From assembly GCF_024346955.1 (NCBI RefSeq), contig NZ_AP024883.1:3100001-3164000 (forward strand): a DNA stretch of 64,000 bases, written 5' to 3'. Under the pieces are notes generated by a model, which was given only the letters and a program-made list of their open reading frames with translations, was not told where the DNA came from and searched no databases. Of the stretch, positions 1-8,721 are shown in pieces (within the stretch, counting starts at the first letter, position 1; each line of letters starts with the position of its first letter). The stretch comes from Vibrio mangrovi. GTDB lineage: Bacteria; Pseudomonadota; Gammaproteobacteria; Enterobacterales; Vibrionaceae. Made by a program: the position numbers and the translations under genes.

Positions 1-1
1 A

Positions 2-3000
2 ACCACACAATTACTCACAAAGCTGAATGTACCGCTACTTAAAGCAATCAAACTACGTGACAGAACCAAAACACAGTGGCAACTTTCTGCTGATGGAATC
101 CGACCGGATAAAGTCTATTATCAGGTTGCTATGCCCGAGATCCAGGGTGCCAGTCAACCAATGATTGTCGCAACCGCGGGGATAATCCGGACTGACTCAC
201 TATCCGGTATTCAGATCCAGCCGATTCAGCCGGAAGAACATGGCATAGAGACGCTTGCCAGACGGATTCACCGTTGGCATACCCTACAGATAAAATCCAA
301 CGCTGATAAACGCATTGCCATCGTTTATTACAATCATCCGCCGGGCCGCCATAATATCGGTGCTGATAATCTGGATGTTCCTGCCAGCCTGTGGCAGATT
401 CTCAACCGTCTGAAAGCATCTGGTTATCAGGTCGGAGATTTACCGGAATCACAAGAAGCCCTGCTGGATCTCATTCAGGAGCGTGCTGTCAATCTGCCGA
501 ATGATCGTCAGGCTCTGGCTACAATGAGCTCTCAGATTCCAACCATTGCTCCTGAAGATTACCGACACTATTTTGAGACATTACCACCAGTCATCCAGAA
601 CGAGATGATTAACGGCCCGTTCGGACGATTGCAGGAACAGTTAAAAACCGCGATCCAGCACAATCTGTCTCAACAGGCACAGCGATTGCTCGATAACACT
701 ATGGCAGAGATGGTGCATCTGGTAGAAGGCGTCAATCACCCGTCCAGAAAACGGGCACTCTCATTACTGACTCAATTGAAATCCTGTTATCAAAGCACAA
801 TTGAACATAGCCCGAAGCCTTGCTGGGAACATGCTCAGAAAATCATCACTGCCCTACAACAGACCGGGATTGAAGGACTCGGTGGCTGGGGAGAACTCCC
901 CGGCAACGTGATGGTCTACAACGATAAAATACTGCTCCCCAGTCTGACTTTTGGTCATATTCTGATTAGTCCCCAACCTCCCAGAGGATGGGAAGTGAAC
1001 CCGGAACTGCTCCATGCCAACCTGGCTTTTCCACCACCTCATCAGTATCTGGCTTACTATCATTACCTGAAAGATACCTTTAAAGCCGATGCCATCATTC
1101 ATGTGGGCCGTCATTCAACCTATGAATTTCTGCCCCATCGTTCCGTCGGTCTCGGCGACGATGATTACTCGCGTCTGATTGCGGCAGATATACCGGGAAT
1201 CTACCCTTATATCGTCGATGGTGTCGGAGAAGGAATTCAGGCCAAACGGCGCGGACTCGCCGTCATGGTCGATCACCTGACACCACCGCTGGAAAGTACG
1301 CCGCTTTATGATGATTTATTGCAATTACGGCAGTTAGTTGAAAGCTTTGAATCGAATCACGACAACAACAATCAATCACTGAAGCACAAATTGATCAGTC
1401 AGATCCGTCATAAAGTTGAATCTCTCGATCTTAAAGAAGAACTGACTGAATCCATGTCGGCGGAGCTGGCTGTTATGGGAATCGGATTTGAAGAAGTCAG
1501 TGATGATATGCTCGTGCATGAAATCGGCCACTACCTCACTAATCTGCAAGAGCGATTCATGCCTTATGGGCTGCATATTTTTGGTAAAACGTGGCAACCC
1601 GATGCGATTGACATGATGGTTCACTCGATGTCTCCGGTAGATCAGCAACAGCGAGGGCACTGGCACCAATTGCTTCAACAATCCCCGGCTCATGAAATGA
1701 CAGCTTTGCTCAACGGGCTGAACGGACGCTTCATAGAACCAGGGAAAGGGAATGATCCGATCCGTAGCCCGGAAAGTCTGCCGACCGGCCGAAACTTTTA
1801 TGCGCTGGATAACAGCCTGATTCCCAGCCGTATTGCCTGGCAACTCGGACAGGAAATGGCTCGCGATGCCAGAAAAAATAATCCTCACCAACCTTCCAGA
1901 CGAGAAGCGCTGGTGCTATGGGCATCGGACATTGTCAGGGATGAAGGCGTCATGATTGCATTTGCTCTGGACATGCTCGGTCTGGAACCGGTATGGAACA
2001 GCCGGGGACTCGTCAAAGGACTGAAATATCAGACAGTCACACCGGACACACCTCGCCGGGATATGGTGTTCACAACCTCAGGATTATTCCGGGATCTCTA
2101 TGGTCAACAGATGCACCTGTTGGATCAGGCAGTATTGATGGCACTGGATGCTGCCTCTGAAACGATTATTCGGGAACATCCGGCATTAACAGAAACACTT
2201 CAGTTTGCACTGAAACCTCTGGGCAGTCATCGACATGGTGGAAATGAATCTTTGCAACAGAATCAAGTCGCAGCACACTGGGTGGAAGACAGCCGTAAAC
2301 TTTTATCACAGGGGAATCAGCCACAGAAAACTGCACTTCTGTCAACCTTAAGAGTTTTTGGTGATGCACCCGGTAGCTATGGCGCCGGAGTCAACCGGCT
2401 TGCCGAACGTTCCGGAGCATGGCAACAAAGAGCAGAGCTCGCTGATGTTTATCTGCGCCGCCTCGGTCATGGTTTCAGCCAGCAAGAATATGGCATCGCT
2501 GCCGAAGAAACATTCCGAACCCTGCTACATAGTGTTGAGAATACTTATTTCGGACGTTCCAGTAACTTATACGGTTTGATCGACAATAATGATGCATTTG
2601 ATTATCTCGGAGGCCTGAGTCTGGCAGTTGAAACACTCTCAGGTCACGCGCCGAACAACTATGTAATCAATCATGCCAATCCGGAAAAAATTGTCGCCCA
2701 GCCTCTGGGGACAGCTCTGCGTCAGGAACTGAGAGGACGTTTTCTGAATCCCGAATGGTTAAGCGGGTTGATGAAACATGGTTATGCCGGAGCCCGTACC
2801 ATGGGGAATGAATTTCTGGAATACCTGTGGGGCTGGCAAGTGACCAATCCGACACTGGTCGGCGACTGGGCATGGCAGGAGGTCAAAGAGGTTTATTTTG
2901 ATGACCGCTACCAGCTAGGTGTCGATCAATTTCTGGAACAGGGACACAATGTACACGTGAAGTCTAATATGCTGGCAATCATGTTAGTTGCCATCCATAA

Positions 3001-3424
3001 GGGATTCTGGCATCCGGATCCTGAAACAACAAAAGATCTGGCACATCAGTTTGCCCAACTAGTGATCAAACATGGCCTTCCCGGCAGCGGACACACAGTT
3101 CCCGATCATCCGATGATGCCGTGGATCAAACAATATCTGTCACCAGCGGAGCAAAAACAGTTCGAACAGTTACTACAACGGTCACAAATGCCCCGGACAG
3201 AAAAACCAGAAATTCACTCACTGACCGAAGTGACCGTGAAGTCATCTGCGGAAACTCAGGTTAATCAGACCCCGTCTTCCCAGAGCGAAGCCACCTCGCA
3301 ACAATCCCCGCCGATCATACTCGGCTTTTATCTCATGATTCTGCTGCTTGCAATTGTGCTGATCGGCCTTGGATTCAGACGCAGCAGACAAACGGTTCGC
3401 CATATGAAAGGAGCAAATCAATGA
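2..3424 (+). CDS. cobN: CobN/HmuS-like chelatase large subunit, 5'-truncated by window edge
   Basis: The frame is open from base 2, so the ATG at 131 is internal and the gene begins outside the window; about 1,140 residues are visible. The sequence reads as the CobN/BchH/ChlH large-subunit family, for example NLYGLIDNNDAFDYLGG and HVGRHSTYEFLPHR. CobN inserts cobalt into corrin with CobS/CobT; BchH handles Mg-porphyrin. No CobS/CobT-type AAA or VWA partner lies downstream. The C-terminus carries a Ser/Gln-rich linker, one hydrophobic segment (about the last 36-16 residues) and a basic tail RRSRQTVRHMK. By the positive-inside rule this would put the catalytic body in the periplasm. The stop overlaps the next start (ATGA). 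A CobN relative in Bacteroidetes heme operons (HmuS) is reported as a heme dechelatase, so a heme or other tetrapyrrole role is possible. Family is sure, substrate is not. Confidence 0.85.
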   Translation, partial: TTQLLTKLNVPLLKAIKLRDRTKTQWQLSADGIRPDKVYYQVAMPEIQGASQPMIVATAGIIRTDSLSGIQIQPIQPEEHGIETLARRIHRWHTLQIKSNADKRIAIVYYNHPPGRHNIGADNLDVPASLWQILNRLKASGYQVGDLPESQEALLDLIQERAVNLPNDRQALATMSSQIPTIAPEDYRHYFETLPPVIQNEMINGPFGRLQEQLKTAIQHNLSQQAQRLLDNTMAEMVHLVEGVNHPSRKRALSLLTQLKSCYQSTIEHSPKPCWEHAQKIITALQQTGIEGLGGWGELPGNVMVYNDKILLPSLTFGHILISPQPPRGWEVNPELLHANLAFPPPHQYLAYYHYLKDTFKADAIIHVGRHSTYEFLPHRSVGLGDDDYSRLIAADIPGIYPYIVDGVGEGIQAKRRGLAVMVDHLTPPLESTPLYDDLLQLRQLVESFESNHDNNNQSLKHKLISQIRHKVESLDLKEELTESMSAELAVMGIGFEEVSDDMLVHEIGHYLTNLQERFMPYGLHIFGKTWQPDAIDMMVHSMSPVDQQQRGHWHQLLQQSPAHEMTALLNGLNGRFIEPGKGNDPIRSPESLPTGRNFYALDNSLIPSRIAWQLGQEMARDARKNNPHQPSRREALVLWASDIVRDEGVMIAFALDMLGLEPVWNSRGLVKGLKYQTVTPDTPRRDMVFTTSGLFRDLYGQQMHLLDQAVLMALDAASETIIREHPALTETLQFALKPLGSHRHGGNESLQQNQVAAHWVEDSRKLLSQGNQPQKTALLSTLRVFGDAPGSYGAGVNRLAERSGAWQQRAELADVYLRRLGHGFSQQEYGIAAEETFRTLLHSVENTYFGRSSNLYGLIDNNDAFDYLGGLSLAVETLSGHAPNNYVINHANPEKIVAQPLGTALRQELRGRFLNPEWLSGLMKHGYAGARTMGNEFLEYLWGWQVTNPTLVGDWAWQEVKEVYFDDRYQLGVDQFLEQGHNVHVKSNMLAIMLVAIHKGFWHPDPETTKDLAHQFAQLVIKHGLPGSGHTVPDHPMMPWIKQYLSPAEQKQFEQLLQRSQMPRTEKPEIHSLTEVTVKSSAETQVNQTPSSQSEATSQQSPPIILGFYLMILLLAIVLIGLGFRRSRQTVRHMKGANQ

Positions 3425-3882
3425 TTCATGGCTACACATTAGGCTTATTACATCATCTGGTCGGATGGATGCTTTATCCGGTATTAGCAGGGCTGGCTCT
3501 GTGCCTTTTTGCTCTGCTCTGGGAAACAGGGATAACGCTCAATGAAAAATTCGGTGGACTGCGAACGCTACAGTCGGTCGAATCAATGGTTTTTGAGCGT
3601 TACGCAGCCACACGTCTGGAACGTGTCGATCTACTGGCCAGAAGCGGTCCCGTCCTCGGATTAATGGGAACCCTGATTCCGTTAGGTCCGGGATTAGCGG
3701 CTCTGTCTGACGGTCATATCGACCAACTGGCAACAGCAATGACAGTTGCATTTGACACGACAGTTGTCGGACTTTTTATCGGTCTGATCGGCTATATGCT
3801 CGGACGAGTTCGTCGCAGATGGTACGAAACACAACTGATGGATATCGAACAGAGAGAATATGATGTCGCAGCAACAGAATAA
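3421..3882 (+). CDS. MotA/TolQ/ExbB-family proton channel protein
   Basis: This 153-residue inner-membrane protein resembles a short ExbB/TolQ. It has a first membrane segment at about residues 8-30 and a cytoplasmic stretch. The paired C-terminal segments carry LGLMGTLIPLGPGL and AFDTTVVGLFIGLIGY, the pattern of ExbB/TolQ TM2-TM3. ExbB and TolQ form the pentameric core of proton-driven motors with ExbD/TolR. Here the start overlaps the CobN-like stop by 4 bp and the stop lies inside the next gene, so the three genes are translationally coupled. The natural reading is a motor or stator module attached to the chelatase. It lacks the longer cytoplasmic loop of true ExbB (about 240 residues). 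The family is clear; coupling to the chelatase is inference from the operon. Confidence 0.8.
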   Translation: MIHGYTLGLLHHLVGWMLYPVLAGLALCLFALLWETGITLNEKFGGLRTLQSVESMVFERYAATRLERVDLLARSGPVLGLMGTLIPLGPGLAALSDGHIDQLATAMTVAFDTTVVGLFIGLIGYMLGRVRRRWYETQLMDIEQREYDVAATE

Positions 3883-4195
3883 ACCACGCTCATCGCACAG
3901 ACTTTGGCAGGGTGGTCGTTTTCATCAGGAAGATACCGATCCTTTAAGCGGATTTGCCAATATCATGGATGTGATGCTGGTATTTGCTTTAGGGTTACTG
4001 ATTGCTCTGATTTCTCAGAATGAAACTCTGCAACAGCACTTTTCCCTGACTGATGTCGAAGTCACAGCTCAGCAGGAACTGGTTGAGTTACCTGACAGTA
4101 TGCAGGGGAAAGGAGATGCCCGTCAGGGAATGGAAAATGTCGGTACCGTATACCGGGATGCTAAAACCGGAAAACTGATTCTGGTGGGACAGTAA
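3860..4195 (+). CDS. DUF2149-like small membrane protein (ExbD/TolR-like partner)
   Basis: A 111-residue protein overlapping the ExbB-like gene by 23 bp. The N-terminus is polar (residues 1-30). It is followed by DPLSGFANIMDVMLVFALGL, a single transmembrane helix with an acidic residue, D37, at its start, and then by a polar domain of about 55 residues. The layout (short cytoplasmic tail, one helix with Asp, extracytoplasmic domain) matches ExbD/TolR/MotB, where that Asp carries protons. I recognise the family as DUF2149, which occurs beside CobN-like and ExbB-like genes in archaea and some bacteria. An alternative start is the adjacent ATG at 3863. The function is unproven. Confidence 0.7.
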   Translation: MMSQQQNKPRSSHRLWQGGRFHQEDTDPLSGFANIMDVMLVFALGLLIALISQNETLQQHFSLTDVEVTAQQELVELPDSMQGKGDARQGMENVGTVYRDAKTGKLILVGQ

Positions 4196-4289
4196 ATATC
4201 CCGCGAGTCAGAAGATGAATCAATATCCGTGACAGCGCTGATTTCACCCGGGATAAAAGAGGTACAACCAATAAATATGCATTTTTGGG

Positions 4290-4318
4290 TTGACGTAATG
4301 TTTCAGGTGCGGTACTAA
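4290..4318 (+). promoter_or_regulatory. Predicted sigma-70 promoter of the leu operon
   Basis: TTGACG (4290-4295) and TACTAA (4313-4318) are separated by 17 bp. They lie 34 bp before the leader peptide start, which places a transcription start near 4325. Confidence 0.7.
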
Positions 4319-4351
4319 TTTGTTATCTAATTTTGTGGAAAGTGAATTAAT

Positions 4352-4414
4352 ATGTCATTCCGTTTTTCTCTCCTGCTAGGCCTCCTTCTAATCGTGAATC
4401 GATCGCGCGGGTAG
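4352..4414 (+). CDS. leuL: leu operon leader peptide
   Basis: A 20-codon reading frame, MSFRFSLLLGLLLIVNRSRG, contains six leucine codons within seven (CTC CTG CTA GGC CTC CTT CTA). It is followed within 35 bp by a terminator hairpin and then by leuA. This is the classic transcription-attenuation arrangement: slow translation of the Leu codons when charged tRNA-Leu is scarce favours read-through into leuABCD. The ATG is preceded by AAGTGAATTAAT, only a weak ribosome site. The assignment rests on codon content and position. Confidence 0.85.
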   Translation: MSFRFSLLLGLLLIVNRSRG

Positions 4415-4446
4415 CCTGTGGACTGAAAACACCACAAAGAATTAAG

Positions 4447-4475
4447 AAACCCGCATCAGAATGCGGGTTTTTTTA
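4447..4475 (+). terminator. leu attenuator (intrinsic terminator)
   Basis: A perfect 10-bp stem (4447-4456 with 4461-4470, arms AAACCCGCAT / ATGCGGGTTT), a 4-nt loop and a T tract through 4474. It sits between leuL and leuA, so read-through must be regulated. Confidence 0.9.
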
Positions 4476-4528
4476 TAGCTGAAAACACCATGTGAGCAAC
4501 ACAGCAAGTCACCGGTCTAGGAGCCAAT

Positions 4529-6076
4529 ATGAACGATCAGGTCATTATCTTCGATACAACCTTACGGGACGGAGAACAAGCATTATCTGCGAGTTTAACG
4601 GTTAAAGAAAAATTACAAATTGCCTACGCTCTGGAACGACTGGGAGTCGATGTTATTGAGGCAGGATTCCCGGTGTCATCTCCGGGAGATTTCGAGTCAG
4701 TACAAGCCATAGCCAAAAATATTAAGAACAGTCGGGTGTGTGCGCTTTCCCGTGCAGTAGAAAAAGACATTGATGCTGCCGCAGAAGCATTAAAAGTTGC
4801 CGAAGCATTCCGTATTCATACGTTTATTTCTACATCAACAGTCCACGTTCAGGATAAACTTCGTCGTAGCTACGATCAGGTTGTAGAAATGGGAGTTAAG
4901 GCTGTAAAGCATGCCCGGCGTTACACTGACGATGTTGAATTTTCCTGCGAAGATGCCGGGCGGACTCCTATTGATAACTTATGCCGAATGGTTGAAGCAG
5001 CGATTGATGCTGGTGCCGGAACAATTAATATCCCTGACACAGTGGGTTATACTGTTCCCGGTGAATTTGGTGGTATCATTCAAACATTGTTCAACCGTGT
5101 CCCCAACATCGACAAAGCGATTATCTCTGTACACTGCCACGATGATCTGGGAATGTCCGTTGCAAACTCCATTGCTGCCGTTCAGGCCGGAGCACGTCAG
5201 GTTGAAGGGACGATCAATGGTATTGGTGAACGAGCTGGAAACTGTGCTCTGGAAGAAATTGCCATGATCATCAAAACCCGTCAGGAGTTACTTGGTGTTC
5301 ATACCAACATCAAGCATGATGAAATCCACCGGACCAGTAAAATGGTCAGCCAACTCTGTAATATGCCGATTCAGAGTAACAAAGCGATTGTGGGTGCCAA
5401 TGCATTCAGTCACTCATCCGGTATTCACCAGGATGGTATGCTGAAGAATAAAAATACTTATGAAATTATGACACCAGAGTCGATTGGCCTGAAAAATCAG
5501 GCTCTGAATCTGACCAGCCGTAGCGGCAGAGCCGCAGTGAAAAGCCATATGGATGCCATGGGCTACCAAGAAGAAGACTATAATCTGGATGCACTGTATG
5601 AAGACTTCCTGAAGCTTGCAGACCGTAAAGGTCAGGTCTTCGACTACGACTTAGAATCATTGATGTATTTCTCTAACTTACGGGACGAAGATGATTTTTA
5701 CAAACTGAACTATCTGAGTGTTCAGTCAGGAAGTGTAATGGCAACGACGACCATCAAACTGCAGTGCGGTGATGAAGAGAAATGCGAGGCCGCTGTCGGT
5801 AATGGCCCCGTAGATGCCTTGTACCAATGCATCTATCGTGTCACCGGTTACGATATCGTACTGGATAAGTTCGACCTGACAGCCAAAGGGGAAGGAGAAG
5901 ATGGTTTAGGTCAAGCTGATATTATTGCCAACTATAAAGGCCGGAAATATCACGGAACAGGCATCTCAACAGATATCGTTGAAGCATCAGGAGAGGCGTT
6001 ACTGCACGTCATCAACAGTATCCAGCGTGCCGATCAGATTGAAGTGATCAAACAGAAAAGAATAGCAACAGTATAA
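4529..6076 (+). CDS. leuA: 2-isopropylmalate synthase
   Basis: This enzyme condenses acetyl-CoA with 2-oxoisovalerate, the first committed step of leucine synthesis in the cytoplasm. The 515-residue length fits LeuA. The N-terminal TIM barrel opens with FDTTLRDGEQALSASL, where the Asp is a metal ligand, and later contains SVHCHDDLGMSVAN with the metal-binding His-x-His. The C-terminal third is the LeuA allosteric domain for leucine feedback. The start is supported by AGGAG 8 bp upstream (CTAGGAGCCAATATG). It is the first structural gene after the attenuator, followed by leuB after 86 bp. Confidence 0.97.
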   Translation: MNDQVIIFDTTLRDGEQALSASLTVKEKLQIAYALERLGVDVIEAGFPVSSPGDFESVQAIAKNIKNSRVCALSRAVEKDIDAAAEALKVAEAFRIHTFISTSTVHVQDKLRRSYDQVVEMGVKAVKHARRYTDDVEFSCEDAGRTPIDNLCRMVEAAIDAGAGTINIPDTVGYTVPGEFGGIIQTLFNRVPNIDKAIISVHCHDDLGMSVANSIAAVQAGARQVEGTINGIGERAGNCALEEIAMIIKTRQELLGVHTNIKHDEIHRTSKMVSQLCNMPIQSNKAIVGANAFSHSSGIHQDGMLKNKNTYEIMTPESIGLKNQALNLTSRSGRAAVKSHMDAMGYQEEDYNLDALYEDFLKLADRKGQVFDYDLESLMYFSNLRDEDDFYKLNYLSVQSGSVMATTTIKLQCGDEEKCEAAVGNGPVDALYQCIYRVTGYDIVLDKFDLTAKGEGEDGLGQADIIANYKGRKYHGTGISTDIVEASGEALLHVINSIQRADQIEVIKQKRIATV

Positions 6077-6090
6077 AGGTTCCTGCCAAC

Positions 6091-6116
6091 TGGTCCCCGT
6101 GTCATCACGCGGACCA
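6091..6116 (+). other. Intercistronic hairpin between leuA and leuB
   Basis: The arms TGGTCCCCGTG and CACGCGGACCA form an 11-bp stem with one mismatch and a TCAT loop. There is no T tract, so it is not an intrinsic terminator; it may affect mRNA stability. Confidence 0.5.
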
Positions 6117-6162
6117 AAACAGGTCTCCGAATTCATAAATACGAGAGTGAACAAGGACTCAC

Positions 6163-7254
6163 ATGACAGACAAAACTTATAAAATCGCAGTACTACCCGG
6201 CGACGGTATCGGACCGGAAGTCATGCAACAGGCGCATAAAGTACTCGATGCGATTGAAACAAAGCACAGCATAACGTTTGACCGTACCGAGTACGATGTA
6301 GGTGGTATTGCGATCGATAATCATGGCAACCCACTTCCCGAGCATACACTGAAAGGATGTGAACAGGCGCAAGCCGTCCTGTTTGGTTCGGTCGGTGGAC
6401 CAAAGTGGGAACACCTGCCACCAAACGAGCAGCCTGAACGAGGTGCTTTATTACCGTTGCGTAAGCATTTCCAACTGTTCTGCAACCTACGTCCGGCACA
6501 GATCCATCAGGGACTTGAAACTTTTTCTCCGCTACGTGCGGACATTTCTGCCAATGGTTTCGATATTGTCGTCGTACGGGAGCTGACCGGCGGTATCTAC
6601 TTTGGTCAACCCAAAGGCCGTGAAGGTGAAGGTGCCAATGAGAAAGCTTTTGATACCGAAGTCTATCATCGCTATGAGATTGAACGTATTGCTAAAATCG
6701 CTTTTGAATCTGCACGTCTGCGCCGCAAAAAAGTCTGTTCAATCGATAAGGCGAACGTATTACAAAGTTCTATCCTGTGGCGGGAAGTGGTCAGTGAAAT
6801 CGCCAAAGACTATCCGGATATCGAGCTGTCCCACATGTATATCGATAATGCAACCATGCAGTTGATTAAAGACCCTGCTCAGTTCGATGTCATGCTATGT
6901 TCAAATATCTTTGGTGATATTCTCTCTGATGAGTGTGCAATGATCACAGGTTCAATGGGGATGCTCCCTTCAGCTAGTCTGAATGAAAGTAATTTCGGAC
7001 TGTACGAACCGGCGGGTGGAAGTGCTCCGGATATCGCAGGGAAAAATATTGCGAACCCAGTAGCTCAGATTTTATCGGCGGCATTAATGCTACGTTATAG
7101 CCTGGGCGAAGAAGCCGCAGCTCAGGATATCGAAGCAGCAGTTAGCCAGGCATTGTCCGCCGGGGAGCTGACCGCAGATCTGGCTACAGATAAACCGGCA
7201 CTGACAACCTCAGAAATGGGCGACAAAATCGCTGCCTATATATTAAGTGCATAA
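6163..7254 (+). CDS. leuB: 3-isopropylmalate dehydrogenase
   Basis: NAD-dependent oxidative decarboxylation of 3-isopropylmalate, the third step of leucine synthesis. The 363-residue length is typical. Visible motifs are LPGDGIGPEV near the N-terminus, RELTGGIYFGQPKGR in the active-site loop, and the C-terminal NAD/metal region GSMGMLPSASL with YEPAGGSAPDIAGK. A ribosome site (AAGGA) precedes the ATG at the usual distance. It lies between leuA and leuC on the same transcript. Confidence 0.97.
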   Translation: MTDKTYKIAVLPGDGIGPEVMQQAHKVLDAIETKHSITFDRTEYDVGGIAIDNHGNPLPEHTLKGCEQAQAVLFGSVGGPKWEHLPPNEQPERGALLPLRKHFQLFCNLRPAQIHQGLETFSPLRADISANGFDIVVVRELTGGIYFGQPKGREGEGANEKAFDTEVYHRYEIERIAKIAFESARLRRKKVCSIDKANVLQSSILWREVVSEIAKDYPDIELSHMYIDNATMQLIKDPAQFDVMLCSNIFGDILSDECAMITGSMGMLPSASLNESNFGLYEPAGGSAPDIAGKNIANPVAQILSAALMLRYSLGEEAAAQDIEAAVSQALSAGELTADLATDKPALTTSEMGDKIAAYILSA

Positions 7255-7260
7255 GCATGT

Positions 7261-7280
7261 GACCGGGTGAACTCCCGGTC
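7261..7280 (+). other. Intercistronic hairpin between leuB and leuC
   Basis: A perfect 7-bp stem, GACCGGG / CCCGGTC, with a 6-nt loop lies just after the leuB stop. It has no T tract, and its arms share the GACC/GGTC core with the leuA-leuB hairpin. Confidence 0.5.
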
Positions 7281-7305
7281 CGCAAACAAGCTCAAGGTAG
7301 AAGCA

Positions 7306-8721
7306 ATGTCAAAAGCAAAAACGTTATACGAAAAAATCTACGATGCACACATCGTGGTTGCCGCCGAAGGTGAAAACCCGATTTTGTACATCGATCGTCA
7401 TTTGGTCCATGAAGTCACATCACCACAAGCTTTCGACGGGCTGAGAGAAAAAGGCCGTAAGGTTCGTCAGGTGAATAAAACCTTTGCTACTATGGACCAC
7501 AACGTCTCCACAACAACCAAAGACATCAGTGCTTCCGGTGAAATGGCCCGGATCCAGATGGAAACATTGTCGAAAAACTGTGAAGAGTTTGGCATCACTC
7601 TCTACGATATTAATCATAAATATCAGGGTATCGTACACGTCATGGGGCCAGAGCTGGGGATTACCCTACCGGGAATGACCATTGTTTGTGGTGACTCTCA
7701 TACTGCAACACACGGTGCATTCGGCTCTCTGGCCTTTGGTATCGGTACTTCCGAAGTTGAACATGTTCTTGCCACCCAGACACTCAAGCAAGCTCGTGCA
7801 AAAACCATGAAAATCGAAGTCAAAGGCAAGGTTGCTCAGGGTATTACTGCGAAAGATATCGTTCTGGCGATCATCGGTAAAACCACAGCAGCAGGCGGCA
7901 CAGGATACGTGGTTGAGTTTTGTGGTCAGGCGATTCGTGATCTTTCTATGGAAGGTCGTATGACCGTCTGTAATATGGCAATAGAACTGGGTGCCAAAGC
8001 AGGCCTTGTTGCTCCGGATCAAACGACCTTTGATTATGTCAAAGGCCGTAAATTTGCTCCGACAGGTGAAAACTGGGACAAAGCTGTCGAATACTGGCAG
8101 ACATTACAGTCTGACGAAGGTGCGGAATACGATGCGGTAGTGACATTAGATGCAGCAGAAATCAAACCTCAAGTAACCTGGGGAACCAATCCAGGACAGG
8201 TAATTGCTATTGATACACCAATTCCGTCTCCGGAAAGCTTTACTGATCTAATCGAACAATCATCAGCAATCAAGGCGCTGAACTACATGGGACTCGAAGG
8301 TGGAAAACTGCTATCTGACTATAACGTCGATAAAGTGTTCATCGGTTCTTGCACCAATTCCCGGATCGAAGATATGCGTGCCGCCGCTCAAATCGCTCAG
8401 GGTAAAAAAGTAGCATCTCATGTTCAGGCAATCGTGGTTCCCGGCTCAGAACAGGTCAAAGCACAAGCTGAATCAGAAGGTCTGGATAAAATATTTACCG
8501 ATGCCGGATTTGAATGGCGCTTGCCGGGATGCTCTATGTGTCTGGCGATGAATAATGACCGTTTAGGGCCAGGAGAACGCTGCGCATCAACATCAAACCG
8601 TAACTTTGAAGGACGTCAGGGCCGGGATGGCCGCACGCACCTTGTGAGTCCGGCAATGGCGGCAGCGGCGGCAATCGCCGGACACTTTGTTGATATTCGT
8701 ACACTTGAGCAAGGGGAATAA
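7306..8721 (+). CDS. leuC: 3-isopropylmalate dehydratase large subunit
   Basis: An aconitase-family subunit that carries the 4Fe-4S cluster and with LeuD isomerises 2- to 3-isopropylmalate. Cluster ligands are visible in FIGSCTNSRIEDM and the CxxC of GCSMCLAMN. HVMGPELG and GDSHTATHGAFG are conserved substrate and cluster-site motifs. I choose the ATG at 7306 (MSKAKTLYEKIYDAH, 471 residues, AAGGTAG upstream) over the in-frame GTG at 7267, which would add 13 unconserved residues and start inside the intercistronic hairpin. The stop overlaps the leuD ATG by one base. Confidence 0.97.
   Translation: MSKAKTLYEKIYDAHIVVAAEGENPILYIDRHLVHEVTSPQAFDGLREKGRKVRQVNKTFATMDHNVSTTTKDISASGEMARIQMETLSKNCEEFGITLYDINHKYQGIVHVMGPELGITLPGMTIVCGDSHTATHGAFGSLAFGIGTSEVEHVLATQTLKQARAKTMKIEVKGKVAQGITAKDIVLAIIGKTTAAGGTGYVVEFCGQAIRDLSMEGRMTVCNMAIELGAKAGLVAPDQTTFDYVKGRKFAPTGENWDKAVEYWQTLQSDEGAEYDAVVTLDAAEIKPQVTWGTNPGQVIAIDTPIPSPESFTDLIEQSSAIKALNYMGLEGGKLLSDYNVDKVFIGSCTNSRIEDMRAAAQIAQGKKVASHVQAIVVPGSEQVKAQAESEGLDKIFTDAGFEWRLPGCSMCLAMNNDRLGPGERCASTSNRNFEGRQGRDGRTHLVSPAMAAAAAIAGHFVDIRTLEQGE

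Noticed and set aside
1..4195. Reading the CobN-like gene as part of an aerobic cobalamin pathway
   Set aside because: No cobalamin genes follow, and the membrane anchor plus ExbB-like partner do not fit the soluble CobNST complex; kept only as an alternative because the upstream side is not visible.
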